Source of the DNA: Adiantum capillus-veneris
Taxonomy: Eukaryota > Streptophyta > Polypodiopsida > Polypodiales > Pteridaceae
Length of the DNA stretch: 64,000 nucleotides
Direction: 5' to 3'
NCBI GenBank assembly: GCA_014529385.2
Contig: CM043958.1
Span: forward strand, 155,194,293 to 155,258,292
The notes under the pieces were generated by a model. It was not told the origin of the DNA, ran no database searches, and saw only the letters and a list, made by a program, of their open reading frames with translations. How positions within the stretch are numbered: the stretch's first letter is position 1; each line of letters begins with the position of its first letter. Shown piece after piece: positions 31,128 through 43,418 of this stretch. The position numbers were made by a program, and so were the translations under genes.

Positions 31128-32931
31128 TGTAATGGAAATGGCCTATGAACTTTGAGAGTAGCGGAATTAGGGAATTAGATGAAGCACTTTTGTGAGATTA
31201 CTTTGTGAGCATAGCGGGTGAACTTAATTGATGGTAGCAACATGAACATGGTACTTAGTTAATTTGGCATGAACAATACTTTTACAAGAGAGAGAGTTTA
31301 GAGAACATGACAATAGTTGAGGACCGGATTCATATAGAGCCGGTCCCCCCTCCAATAGGCATTTGTATTATAGTTTCTCCCATCAAGAAAGACTTGGTAT
31401 AATACAATCTTTGTGTTCCTTGTGACCTATGTGATGCAATGAAGATGGAAAGCTTCATGCATCACAAGCATAACATAAACTTTGTAGAAAGCATTAAATA
31501 TCCCAAGCCTTAGTCCCAAGGCCTCAAACACCTTCGAAGGTGGAAAGAGCTAGCGGGGAATGAGGGTAGGGAAGAGGAAAAAGAAACATTCCGTAGGAGA
31601 AAGAAATAGTTCTTCACTTATCATCACTCTTCTTGCTAGCATACATAATAGCATAGTAATGAACATGGAGAAGATGGTAAGCTTAAGCATCGAAGCATGG
31701 CTCTTGGTTGGATTTGATTTCCATAGTCAAAAGTGTTGGTGTAGGCTCTCACTTCTCACAAGCTTGGAGAAGGAGGTGGAGTTCTTCCACTTTCACCAAG
31801 TGAGAATGAATCACAAAATGAGTGTGTGTGTGTGTGTGTGTGTGTGGTGTATATCCCCAAGCTCGGGGTGAGTTGTAGCTTTTACACATGTTTCAAGCTC
31901 ATTGGACCCCTCTCCCCCCTAGCCAATCACATGCAGTATGCATTCAGGACAAGTGTCCTCCTTACCCCTTATAGAGAGAGAGCTTGAAAATATCTAGATA
32001 TTTATTGGATGGAACTAGAAGCTCATTGGACCCCTCTTTAGCCCAACCAATAGCATTCAAGCACACCATGTGGTTAAGCTTAGGGAGAGTCTGACATGTG
32101 TTCCATGTGCCCTTTGAGAAAAGAGGTTCCCTTTGGGTGAGTGGAAGGTTAAGTCAAAGATTCCCATAACTTTGGGACTTTCATGCATAGGAAGCTTCTC
32201 AAGCACCTTCATCATTAATTTTGTAGGGTCTCTTTTTGACTCAAGCACCTTACCCCCCAAGCATGGGAAGCTTCTCAAGCACCTTCCTCATTAAGTTTGT
32301 AGGGTCTCTTTTTGACTCAAGCACCTTACCCTTCAAGCCTGGGAAGCTTCTCAAGCACCTTCCTCATTAAGTATGACAAGCACCTCAAGTACCTTAGTCA
32401 TCAAGCATGACAAGCACCTCAAGCACCTTAGTATCAAGCACAACAAGCACCTCAAGTACCTTAGTCATCAAGCACGCACCTTAGTCATCAAGCACGACAA
32501 GCACCTCAAGCTTAGGTCACGTTCCCACCTCAAGCTCAGCCCTAGCTTGCCTAAGGTCAAAGGACTTTTAACACTAACCATTGGAGGTATTTAATGAAGC
32601 TAACCCTAAGGTCTTTTAAGCTCCATTAGATGCACATTGCTCTTTGATAGACTACCTCCTTTTGGACCCCTATTGAGATGTAACCATCTCTCCTCTTGGT
32701 CCCCTGCTAAGGTAAGTTTAGAAGCACTTATTACACATTGCTCTTTGATAGACCATCTCCTTTTGGACCCCTATTGAGATGCAAGCATCTCTCCTTTTGG
32801 TCCCGTGTTGAAATAGGTCTAGAAGCACATGTCTCTATTCTAACTCTTGTTCCAATTTATTTTCCGACATTAAATTATCAGTTTAATATGAGAAAATCGT
32901 TTGGTAGAGTTAGATATTATATTTTATGACA
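31128..32931 (-). repeat. Right (5') LTR of gypsy element
   Basis: 1804 bp. Homologous along its length to 20201-22232 apart from indels. Ends TTTATGACA followed by the CAAAA target-site duplication. Confidence 0.92.
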
Positions 32932-32936
32932 CAAAA

Positions 32937-33965
32937 CAATTTGGCTCTACATCTTGCACAATCTTTGCAATAAATGCACTATGGCGGACCACATAAGTAT
33001 TGCAAGTCAAATTTTGCACATAATCTATTACACTCAAGGACCTACATGGTGAAGGATCATTGCTAGGGGCCCTATTGTTTAGTCTTTATCCTTCATGCAG
33101 GAGGAGTCTTTAAAGGGGGTGTACCAAATTTCTCATCAAGATTTTAATCCAAGCCACATGAATCACCACCATCATGACCTACATTCATAATTTTCATCCT
33201 TGAGGCATCATCAACCTTATCTTTTCCTTTCCTTAAGACATTTAATGAATTTTCATGACTTAATATTTCATGCAACCTTCCACTCCAAGGATTCTTAGAA
33301 AATCTTTGCTACCCTTACTTGATGTGTGATAGGGTTGTAACATTTGTATACCTTTTGCCAAGGGAGTAACCAAGGAACACACATTTTCAACTTTAAAGTC
33401 CACCTTTGCACGCAACTCATCAAGAACAGTAGTAAATAGTGAAATACTTCACTTTTTCATATTTTAATGACAATTGCATATTCTTTGCATACTTAATTGG
33501 ATATCCTGTAGTATCCCTAGTCACAAAACAACCAGGATTGTTTAAAGTTTACATGCTTCTAAACCATTCACCATGGCTGGTCATGCGATTCAATGAATTT
33601 GATTCCACAATCCATACATTATTGCCATAATTGTTTTGCTACCTTCTTTATGGACAATCTCGCTTGAAGTGGTCTTGATTGCAACATCCCCTACCATTAT
33701 TTTGCACGTGCTTTTTGTAAACGTTTCCACGACCTCTTTGACTCCCCTTGCTTGGAAAGTTTCCTTCACCTATGTTCTACCTTTGCTTTCAACCATATGC
33801 TGATTGCCTTGAACCATGTTAACTGAGCCAATGTCAGTTAATAGGAATTTGCTAAAGACCCAAGCTTGGCAATTGCACATCAATGATGAATACAAAGAAC
33901 ACACATTTTTCCCAATATGGTCGTGTATTGAAATTTTCCGATTAATTTTAAGGTATTGCAACATT
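32937..33965 (-). pseudogene. Old Ty1/copia fragment
   Basis: Read on the minus strand it shows a degenerate zinc knuckle (NQDHFKRDCP, near 33670) followed by WIVESNSLNRMTSHGEWFRS (near 33610-33550), recognisable as a copia protease start (WIVDSGAS.HMT pattern) with the catalytic Asp-Ser-Gly lost. Further on, near 33330, YNPITHQ resembles the end of copia integrase. Many stops and frameshifts, and most of integrase and all of RT are absent. It predates the adjacent gypsy insertion. Confidence 0.6.
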
Positions 33966-36271
33966 TATGATGATTTACAAGCTCAATGAGAGTTGCAAGC
34001 TATAAAAAGGATGTTAATTAGTGTGCCTAAGTACCAGATACAATAAATATGGACCCTTAAATGCTTTGAATGCTCGGACATTGCATATTTTTAACACGTG
34101 TAAAATCCTTGATTTTTGAGTCTCTTCAAAAATAAGAAAAATAGATTTCTAGTGCACATTACGTTAATTTTCCATCTAGAATGCTTGGTCGGCAATGAGG
34201 TTTCAAAGTGGAAAGCAAGGTAGTTTTCATCTTTCTGATACGTCAAATGAACGCTTGTTTCAATTTCAAAAAAAAATGATTTTTTGTTTTTTGGTGATGT
34301 TTTGTGAAAGCACGACCGGATCCTTAATCTATGAGTTTTAGAGAAGCTAAGGTTCAATTTTGTAAAATCTGCTTTTTGAGTGCTTTTTGGACTTTTTGTG
34401 CTTTTCGATGTAAAGTAGCTCCGTTTCCTAGTTCAAGTAGGCTAGGTGAACCGTAATTCAATTTTAGTGAATTTTTCTTTTTTTAAAAGATTTTTGCGCT
34501 TTTATTCAAGATTTTCAAAACTTTCAAAAATAAATTTGCTTTGTAATATTGTCAAATCTTAGAAATATTATTTATAGTCATTGTATAAGTGAAAAACTAA
34601 CATACAATGGAGAAATTAGATTAAATGGAATTTTTTGAGAATTATATTAATAAAAGAAACACCATAAATGTGTCAAGATGGTATGATAAGTGTTGTGAGT
34701 ATACCAGGGCACCATTGTGCACTTTAGTTCACATACAGTGCAGTTTACTTCACATAAGGTCTCATTAGTTGCTTAGATACTATTTTATTGACTTTGTTCT
34801 TGTGGGAAAGTTGGATGGTTTTGGCCAGAGATGACTTCCAAAAGCCAACCATGTTTTTAGAAAGGCAAGGTATATTCCGAACAGAAGAGGGGACGTCATG
34901 TTTTGCTTGGGACGCACTCCAGACCGGCATAAACTATATAAACGGAGCGTTAATGCTCAATTTTGGGGGTTCATAGTTGCATGGAATATAGGGAAACTCT
35001 ACGTACGTATCATATGAAGGTGGTGCAATCTCTTTATTCCCATATCCATAAGAATCTCTCGGGGAAGAAGAAGAAGAAGAAGAAGAACCATCTCTCTCTA
35101 CTCTCTTACTATATTGTCTTCTTTTTTCATGGTGTACACACTTTACATCAACTTCCTGGCATAATCCTCTATGTATCTCTCATCACCGCTCTCTTGTGGC
35201 AAATCAAGAAGCCTTTTGATCATCAAAAATCACTTCTTTTTCACTGTAAGAAGCTCTAAAGTCCATAGCCATCACCTCTTTCTCTCTCTACTTTCTTTCT
35301 CGAGAAACTATGTACTCGATGGTTGCTTTGCTATACATGGGCTTTCCAAAAGTGTACAAGGATGATCCATGCTTGTCTCATAATGTTTAGCACGTTGACA
35401 TATGCATACAATGTATTTATGATCACATAGATGCATTAAAGGCACTCTTTGATTTCACGTCACATAGATAGGAGGCACTATTTTTGTCATATCTCCTAAA
35501 CTGTTACAAATCGGGTCAAACCCTTTGAATCAAAGATTAAGCACGCCGTTTATAGAATTTTCTCTTTTATGGGTCATGTGAAAATCTCTCGAGTGAAGAA
35601 TTTTGATCAAAATACAGCTTGTTGCCCAATATTTTGGACCTTTGGCTTCTTAGAGAGACACAATATAGACTTGTCAGAAGGAGAAACCCACTTAGCCAAA
35701 TAAAGACCTTGATTAGACATACTAATAAAGATCAATCACCTTTATCACTTCATGAGAGCGAGTTATTAATCGTTCTTTGTACAAGATTACATTACGTATA
35801 GGGGTGCTACCTAGGAGGAGTACCATATAGAGGCCCAAATTTTTGGAGCCATGTCATGTATTAAAGTGCTTTTGCAAGATGGATATATAGAGTAAGGTGG
35901 AGTGCTCACCCATGTGATGAGGATTGGATTATGGTTTATGGTTTTGGATTAGATTATGAAGTGGTTTTGATGGACAATATCAGAGGTGTAAGGGTAGAGG
36001 ACTTGTACAACAAAGAATTGTTCGTGCATATAGAAGATGAAATTTTGGTTGGACTCATGCATTATGTTTCTCATGACATTGTTGATATAAGACTAAGCCA
36101 CCTATATCTCTTAGCCTTAGACAAAAGGGTTGATGACATGGGGCTTTGCTAGATCAGGGGGGTGCAACTTACGTCTCCTTTTTTTGTTAGGCTCATCTCC
36201 ACAGTTAGTGTGTCGGGCATTGAATCAATCTTATCTATGTCAATTCCATGTTCTCTATGTGTGTGTCATAG

Positions 36272-36313
<42 letters not shown>

Positions 36314-36408
36314 TTGGAAATTGGGAAAAGAGGTGGACAGGTTGATGGTGATGTTTATGAGCATGTGTTGAATAGTTTAAGCAACCGGTCTCCCCTCTTC
36401 TCACAACA
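33966..36408. other. Spacer, probably including a copia LTR ending at 36408
   Basis: No gene is recognised. The DNA just before 36408 ends TCTCACAACA and is followed, after one base, by a plus-strand PBS, so the right part should be a plus-oriented LTR. Its start is not verifiable because no second copy is in the window; TGTTGTGAGTATACC at about 34688 is one candidate. A (GAA)n tract lies at about 35065-35086 and a (GT)n tract at 36275-36311. Confidence 0.4.
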
Positions 36409-36409
36409 G

Positions 36410-36421
36410 TGGTATCAGAGC
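36410..36421 (+). other. Primer-binding site, initiator Met tRNA type
   Basis: TGGTATCAGAGC on the plus strand, one base after ...CACAACA. Confidence 0.88.
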
Positions 36422-37416
36422 AAATAGGTATGATTTAATCGACACCACTCAAGAAGGAAAATTCCTCGAATCGTCAAACTCCAAATTGCAATTCATTGAA
36501 TTTGCAATTCAAAGATTCAAGGATTCGTGGAGATTCAAAGTTTAATCGGTCGAGTTTGCAAAAGAAATTCTGCTTCGTCGTTAATTTGCGGAAAATTGGC
36601 AACTAATTGGCAACCGGTTTCCAGTTTTGGCTTCCTGACGGTCAAGATACGGTATGTCGAGTCTCAAATTCCAAGTTAATGCCTAAAAATTGCAGATTGT
36701 AGAGAGAGAAGAGTCGAAGAAAGTAGAGGAGTTTGAATCACGTCAATGATTTGGCTTGACATTGGGAAGCGGCATCGGGAGGCGTAAACAAAGAACGAGA
36801 GAATTTTGTGGGAACTGCCTCTTGCTTGAAGATTGTGTGGGAACTATCTCTTGCCTGCAACCTGTCCACTCTCGACCTCACTCAGACTGGGTAAGAGTTG
36901 CACCACAAGGGAGCGCCCTGGTTTGAGGGTCATTACCTTCTTCTGCCCCAAGGCTTGATCGGCTCCTGCACAACTCCCTGTCAACATCTACCTGCTCGCG
37001 CGCTATCGATGGCTTACTGCATGCCATGCATTTGAATTCACACCCTTTTTGACAAAAGGTGAGGCTTTAGTTAAAAGTCTTGGCCGGCCGCCCACTGTAA
37101 CCTCAATTCCACTATCACTTTAACCTTCTTATAACCTAAGAGCGTGGTCATACCCCCCCACCGGTCGATCGCCGAACCTTCAAAGAAACCAATAGAATAC
37201 GAGGATATATATATAAATTATTCTTCAATTGGCCTCCAGCAACACTCAATATCGCCCACTCGCCACAACCTACGGCCGATTTTTGGTCGCTTTTATTCCA
37301 CCGTCTTCTAGGACTCATATCGAAAGATTGGAGCAGGCGGTGATTGATTAAAAAAAAAACCATCACAGGGCAAGCACCATTAACGACTCTCGTCTACGAT
37401 CAATAACGTATTTCTC

Positions 37417-37990
37417 ATGAAGCAGTTGCTCAATCTAAAAATGGCAGAGAATGATTTGGTTGCAGAACTTATAAATGACTTCAACACCAACATAAGTCAA
37501 TTTCGATCGGTGAAGGTCAACTTTGATGACAAAGTGCAAGCTTTCCTTATACTATCATCTTTGCCGGATAGTTGGGAGAGCCTTCTGATGGCTGTAAGTA
37601 ACTCTATATATGGCATAAATACTCTTAAGTTTTATGATGTTGTGGGTGTTCTCCGAAGCGAGGAAATGCAAAGGAGAACCGTAGGTGAATCATCAAGCAC
37701 TACACTATCAGTGGAAACAAGAGGAAGGTCGAAGGAGAGGTTTAGAAATCAAAAGGGTCATGATTGCTCAAGGTGTAGCAAGTCATGCAAGTCAAGAAGG
37801 ATTGCTCGTCCAAGAAGAAGAAAGAGTCAAAGTCTCAAGACAACATCAAAAGCCAATGTGGCAGGTAAAGTAGAGCAAGATGCTGTATTTTTTTCATTAG
37901 ACAATGTGTCCAATTCTTGGATAGTCAACTTTGGAGCTTCATTCTATGTGACACCACATAAGCAACATTTCCAAGATTAAACTATTGGAG
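37417..37990 (+). pseudogene. Ty1/copia gag-protease fragment
   Basis: Plus-strand frame with copia gag features (VKVNFDDKVQAFLILSSLPD, then WESLLMAVSN and DVVGVLRSEEMQRR). A basic region has a degenerate zinc-knuckle position (CSRCSKSCKSRR, lacking the usual His), followed by WIVNFGASFYVTPHKQHF, a protease start in which Asp and Ser of DSGA are changed. The frame ends at 37978-37980 and homology stops where the next element's LTR begins (about 38005). Belongs with the PBS at 36410. Truncated and inactive. Confidence 0.75.
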
Positions 37991-38004
37991 CCCATTGGTC
38001 CAAC

Positions 38005-38255
38005 TGTTGTAATGAGCCCATCTTGTAAAGCATATCAAATTCCATTTTTTATGTCAAAGACGTCTTATCATTTTGATCCATTCGTTTGGATTATGTAAAT
38101 ATTAGTCAGTTAGTCAAGACTCAGATTTATTCCCACTTTGTAATCATGAGCAAGAGAACCCCATGTACATTTTTGAGCTAAGGTGACTAAAGTATAAAAG
38201 TCACCTTAGAACCATTTTTTGGATAGCATTTGAATTAATCCTGTGTCGTAGGAGT

Positions 38256-38292
<37 letters not shown>

Positions 38293-38914
38293 TCTTATCC
38301 TCTTCGCTACGCGCTTCTCCCTCACCAGATTCACGACGCGACCACACCATCGCAGTAGTCTCTCCGAGAGCTACGCGCCCACGCCACGCATTCGCCGTTT
38401 TGAGTTGATCGCGATCGATTTTGCCTCGAGCTTGTTTTGCTTGTAAGTAGCACAAACGATGTCTGTTTTCAATAATCAAGTGCTTCATGGAATGAGAAAG
38501 AGATTAGCTACACATAGATACTGATAAACTTAAGTTTCGCCCACTTTTGGATTATGACATGTTGGTCTATCGCGACAGCATTCGAGATAGCTAGGGTTCA
38601 AATCTGGTGAGATTAGACTTATAGGTAAATATGTCCTAGTGAGAGGATGGTGCCTGGTAAGTTTGATGCGATTCCAAGTTCATTAGACGTGTGAACTGTG
38701 TTGTGAGCGTTAAGGGATAGAGTGGGTTGCAATCTACCAGGGTTAGTGATTGATGCATCATAAAAGTGCGTATGTGTAGATTGGTCTCATCCTGACAAGC
38801 TAACAAGATTGCCTACGTGCACCTACGAGTTAGTCGTGTCATCGGATGATAAGTATGTTGTCTGTGTCGTGCTCGTGAGTATGAACAAGGGAGTAGTTTT
38901 GCCCTAAAAAAACA
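38005..38914 (+). repeat. 5' LTR of large gypsy element
   Basis: The start (TGTTGTAATGAGCCC, 38005) is chosen because copia homology on the left ends just before it; the end (...AAAAAAACA, 38914) is fixed by the PBS. It includes a TATA box, a (GA)n run at 38258-38291 and one imperfect copy of the GTCTATCGCGATAGAC palindrome at 38575. The left boundary is unconfirmed without the 3' LTR. Confidence 0.65.
38193..38200 (+). promoter_or_regulatory. LTR TATA box
   Basis: TATAAAAG lies about 190 bp into the proposed LTR in the element's orientation, a typical place for the U3/R promoter. Confidence 0.55.
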
Positions 38915-38915
38915 T

Positions 38916-38933
38916 TGGCGCCGCTGCCGGGGA
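38916..38933 (+). other. Primer-binding site, tRNA-Asp type
   Basis: TGGCGCCGCTGCCGGGGA, one base after the LTR. The plant tRNA-Asp 3' end is complementary to TGGCGCCGTTGCCGGGGA, so there is a single mismatch. Confidence 0.85.
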
Positions 38934-40582
38934 CCGAAGACCTTAAGTAGGGAGATCTACGTCACTCATGTGATGGTTAGCTTACTTTAGTTTTGACTAG
39001 AGAGAGCTTAAACTTTTAGAACAAGATCCAAGATAGAGTATCCTGAGGTCTAGTGGATAGCCAGGAAGCCTGTGTCTTGCCGAGGGTCTGCGACTAGTTA
39101 GATTTAGTTAAATAGGATAAAGAGGAGTTAGGTTTTTGGTTTTGAGTGCTTGTGATACTTGTGAAGAAATAGAGTAGAAAAACGCTGTAAAACCGCAAAA
39201 AACAAACAAAAAGAAGGAACAATAAGGCTGTTTGCTTGCCTTGAAAGCAAAACCCACCCCATATACCCTTGAAAGGGGTGAAAAGAGTCGACATTGAAAT
39301 TTATGATCCAACACTCGAGAAAACATAAAAACTGTGACCAAAACCAACAAAAGAAAAAAAGAAACAGATGATTGTCATAAGGAAACATTAAGTGAACCTA
39401 AAATAGGCCAAGATGAGATATAACCATTAGCCAAGGGTAAACTGACTGTGTCATGAGGTATGACTGATGTGCACAAGTTTAAGATGCAGTGTCATCAAAT
39501 TTGCATCACTTCAAGTGCAATGGAGTTGTGAATTGTCAGAGAAAAGTGAAATTTGTGAAGTGCTTGAGTTTGAGGTCAAAATAAGTCCAAACTTCACAAA
39601 ACTTGATGGATAGACTTATATGGACTCAGGGAACAAGACTATGCAAAAACAGACAAAAAATTAAGTCCCCATTGCTCACTACCTGGTCTATCGCGATAGA
39701 CTGGTGAAGGTGGTGTTTGTCTAGCAACAAGCAAAAAACCCAGATACCACAAGCTTAACACATCAATACAAGGGTACTCACAGAAATTGAGTGAAGTTGA
39801 ACACCAATTTTGACCCCAAAACTACAAAACTGGTCTGTGGAGTTTGAATTCAGAGACAAGGGCAAGAAGTCTTTGACCAAATGTCCAAACAGTGCCAAAA
39901 TTGGTCAATGCACTACACAAGGGGAGACTAAACTAACTGTGGAGAAAACTTTGGAAAAAAGCTGAAAATGAAGAAAGTGCTCAGTCTATCGCGATAGACC
40001 GAGGAACTTTCTTCTGGGGAACTTTTCTTTCAAATTTTCCCTAGGGAGAGCTTTATCAGGGCCTAAATAGCAGACACACCAAAATTCAAGGCATTTAGAT
40101 CACTGAAGGTCAAGCTGAGGGTCAAATAGAGAATCAAGCTCCGACTAAAACACTAAAATGGGACCAAAACCCAACCCAAGTGTCCAAACTTCACAAAACT
40201 TGAGAGATAGGCTATAGAGGGTAACTGGAACTCAAGGGTAAAGCCACAATTTTGAATTGACTTGTGCCAGAGCAAACTGTCAGTCTATCGCGATAGACTA
40301 AGGAAGTAGTGAATTAGACACTTTTTGCAATTTGTGACTATACTGCTAGAACATACTCTCTATATAGATCCCAGCCATCATTTCATAATTGAAATTGGAC
40401 CACCAGAAGATTGATTAAGTGTTTGTTGTAGATACTTGAAAGATTTTTTGGTAATTCAGGGAAAAGCACTTGTGAACAGACTAACCATACTTGTGTAAGA
40501 TCCCAGAAGGAGGCCATCACAAAGCTATACAGGAAGAAGGAGTCCAGGTAAGCTTTAAGTTTGCAACAAAACTTTCATTCTT
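38934..40582 (+). other. Long leader with ~299-bp periodic repeats and palindromes
   Basis: Non-coding leader between PBS and gag. Three perfect copies of the 16-bp palindrome GTCTATCGCGATAGAC lie at 39686-39701, 39984-39999 and 40283-40298, spaced 298 and 299 bp. Weaker homology accompanies them: TCCAAACTTCACAAAACTTGA at about 39587 and 40181, and TGTCCAAAC near 39887. This shows a diverged tandem repeat of about 297-299 bp whose most conserved part is the palindrome. Confidence 0.8.
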
Positions 40583-41638
40583 ATGTATTTAAGGTCAGGA
40601 GCCTTTGTTAAGTCGGGAACTAAAAGTGTCAAAAGTCAAATTAGCACCACGTCCACAGAAGAGAGTGTAACACAGACGAGACGAGACCCATTGGCACCAA
40701 TCATTGAAGAGGGTAGTGATACTGACACTTCGTCGGAAAAGTCCTTCTTCATGATGGGGAGTCAATAGCCAGGAGGTTTCATCGGTGAAGGACCAATGCC
40801 AGGAGGGAGCACCTCCCTACATCCTTTACACGAAACCCAGTTCACTATAATCTTCTTGGAAGGAACTAACTCGAAGGGAGCCCTAGTCTATTATGACTAT
40901 CGGGGATGCAAGTGTATTTGTATTGAAGAAAGACCGGCTCAGAGACTAGAGATAATTCGAGTCTACGATGATGGAGACAGATTCAGAGATGAAAAGGGAA
41001 ACCACTATCTGATAGTGAGTAACCCTGAGGATTACAACAGATATGGGGATAACGTGGCAAAAGGGAAAATGGTTTCAGAAACCCAAGAACCGCCTCCTAA
41101 CATTGATCGACCTGGAGCGCTTTTTATGTATGATAAGAAAACAACCAGGGTCCCAACCTATAATGAGAATGTAGGGATTTACAAGCATGAAAGCGAGGGA
41201 ATATTCTCTTACTTTCGATGCAAGGAACCCTACCCAAATGAATTAAGCAAGGACAGGGTTCTTTACTTATTTTCTTATGAAACTGATATGGGGAAGGATA
41301 TTGTTTTTGTTGACAGATATAGGCAAGAATACAAACGTATTCTCCCAGAAGAGGTTGAAAAGGCAACAGTTCCAGGAGCATCAACCTATGGCCCCGATGA
41401 GGTACCAAGAGCCACCTACACCCCTAGCAAGTCGACTAATCCCTTTTCAGAAGAGTATGACGCTACCTCACATTCTACCCGACCACCGACGTCCAACTAC
41501 CAGGACCAACCAACTACTCAGCCATCTCTGCAGGCATGGCTTCGACAGAGTGCTACATTAGAACAAGACCGAACCCGAGAGGGTTATCAAACCGCACGAG
41601 GGTTAAGGGATTTACAAGCACCACCACTCTATGCATAG
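40583..41638 (+). pseudogene. N-terminal extension of gypsy Gag, unrecognised domain
   Basis: One frame from 40583 to 41638, broken by a TAG at 40766-40768. It starts MYLRSGAFVKSGTKSVK, is Ser/Thr-rich to 40768, and then encodes a 280-residue segment with a compact middle part (TIIFLEGTNSKGALVYYDY, RLEIIRVYDDGDRF, GNHYLIVSNPEDYNRYGD, SYFRCKEPYPNEL, DIVFVDRYRQEYKRILPEE), then a Pro/Thr-rich tail. I recognise no domain. It precedes the capsid-like region and is probably part of the same precursor. Known large gypsy elements often carry lineage-specific gag extensions; whether this matches any is undetermined. Confidence 0.6.
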
Positions 41639-41737
41639 TATCAAGGAGAGAGTAATCCAAAGACTCAGGGGTCAACTGAGCTTGGAAGAACACCTCGAGA
41701 ACGAGTTCGGAGAGATGAACCATCTCTCACGAGAATT

Positions 41738-43409
41738 GTGAGAAATTATGGATCAGGAGCACCATTGGGAGAGAAGCCTAGCCACTACAGAAGACCAAAG
41801 GAGGTATATCGACTAGGACGAGGAGATCCCATGATGAGATTTGGAGACCATCGTAGAATTAGACCTTCTCAAGTGCAAAAATGGGTAAAACAAGAAATAT
41901 ACGGGAAGCAGGGATCCGAGAGATCATGTAGCAGCCTTTGTGCGTGTAATCAGAGCTGAAGAGGTGCTAGACTTTCCTACCCAATTCGCAGGATTCGGTT
42001 TAACCTTAGAGGATGATGAGGCTACATGGTTTGACTCGGTGGAGCGAAGAGACTTTGAGTCTATGGAGAAAGTGTTTGATGAGTTTATCGAGGAATTCTC
42101 ACAAAGGGGGATAGCTCATAATTCAGTCTCGCAAATCCATAAATTCAAACAGAAAGATGGAGAGTCCGTGCGAAAGGCCGCCCTCCGATTAAAAAGATAT
42201 GTTAAGTTCTGTCCCGTGGAAGAACTGTCAACTCAGTCGAGACTTATGCTTATATTTATCCAAGGACTAAGGAATGCAGATCTTCAAAAGGACTTACATA
42301 TGAAAAGGAGCACTACGTTGAATGATTTGACCAAGGAAGCTCTATACCTTGTGGACAATTGTGCAGTCTACAAAGAGCGCGAGTTCAAGGATCTTGACGA
42401 TGATTCTTCCTCGCAACAAAGCGGGAGCAAGTCTGCTAAGACAACACTGAAAGGGGAAGTAGCGGTAAGCCAAGAGCAGCTGGTAGAGGAAGTGCTTAAA
42501 AAAATTAACTTGTATTCCAAACCACAAGCTAAACAACTAAAATGGTGTGCGATTGAACAAAAATGGACAAACCATGGGACGGAGGAGTGTTAATATAACA
42601 AGGGATATGTGAGAGAACGACCATATGCTCAACAAGCTCAGGTGACATCTCCTCAAGTCCAACCGATGCCTAGATATCAGACTGGCAACCTACCAGGACC
42701 AATAGGTGCAAAAAGACCACAACCAGTCTTGGGACAACAACCACCCCTACCAGGATTACGACCAGTCGGCATAAGATACACACCCACAGTAACTGAGTCG
42801 GACGAGAAGGCTTTGGTACCTATGCATGCATACTACGACGAGCCCAATGGATATTCGGCGAACTTTGTCTATTATCCACCGGACGAACCCTCTATACCAG
42901 AACCATGGAGCATGATAGGAAATACAGGACCACCAAGTGCGGCACAGGCAGCGGGAGAAGGACGATATAGCCTGGATGAAAGAACACTGTTGTTCATAGC
43001 CAACGGAGGCATGAGCGGGCAAAGAATTGCGCACCAACAAAGAGAAGCTCCAGGAGCACCTCAACAGCCTAAAGGACCATGCTACAAGTGTGGAGGAGAT
43101 CATTGGCTAAGGGACTGCCCTCATGACGAAATCATTAGGGTCAACGCATATTGCACGGAGTGTGGAATTACTCACTTGATCCCTGATTGCCCTAAAAACC
43201 CAAGCAAAGGAGCAAAAACTACCTTGAATATGCTGGGAGCGCTACCGTCCAGTGGAGGGTCAGAAAACGAAACTCCGATTCCTGTTAAGGTCTTGACGAG
43301 AGCCCAAGCAAGGAAAAATGACATTCAGCCCAAGAGTAACGATGAAAATCAAGAAGAAATCAAGACTGACAAATCTAGCGTCAGTCGTGATAATCCTTGG
43401 AAAGAATGA
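41738..43409 (+). pseudogene. Gypsy Gag capsid and nucleocapsid region
   Basis: After a stop near 41638 and a frameshift between about 41930 and 41960, the frame from 41940 encodes a gag core (FAGFGLTLEDDEATWFDSVE, FDEFIEEFSQRGIAHNSV, RLKRYVKFCPVEELS). An in-frame TAA at 42591-42593 follows, then a Pro-rich segment and two zinc-knuckle-like motifs, CYKCGGDHWLRDCP and CTECGITHLIPDCP, near 43080-43195. The frame closes with TGA at 43407-43409. The frame continues on both sides of the stops, so these are point lesions in one original frame. Confidence 0.82.
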
Positions 43410-43418
43410 AGAGCGAAA

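Larger units (their letters stand above)
20201..32931 (-). mobile_element. Defective Ty3/gypsy element with ~2-kb LTRs, TSD CAAAA
   Basis: Minus orientation. Left LTR 20201-22232 and right LTR 31128-32931 both run TGTAATGG...TTTATGACA on the plus strand, flanked by CAAAA at 20196-20200 and 32932-32936. The PBS is at 31115-31126, and a purine-rich PPT (AAGAGAGAGGTAA, element sense) adjoins the left LTR. The internal region carries broken gag, protease and RT pieces, lacks the RT catalytic core and integrase, and is split by the copia element at 24171-29707. It must have moved using enzymes from elsewhere, or been deleted after insertion. Confidence 0.92.

Noticed and set aside
38560-38620. tRNA gene suggested by GGTTCAAATCT
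   Set aside because: No matching acceptor, D-arm or anticodon stem could be built around it; it lies in an LTR.
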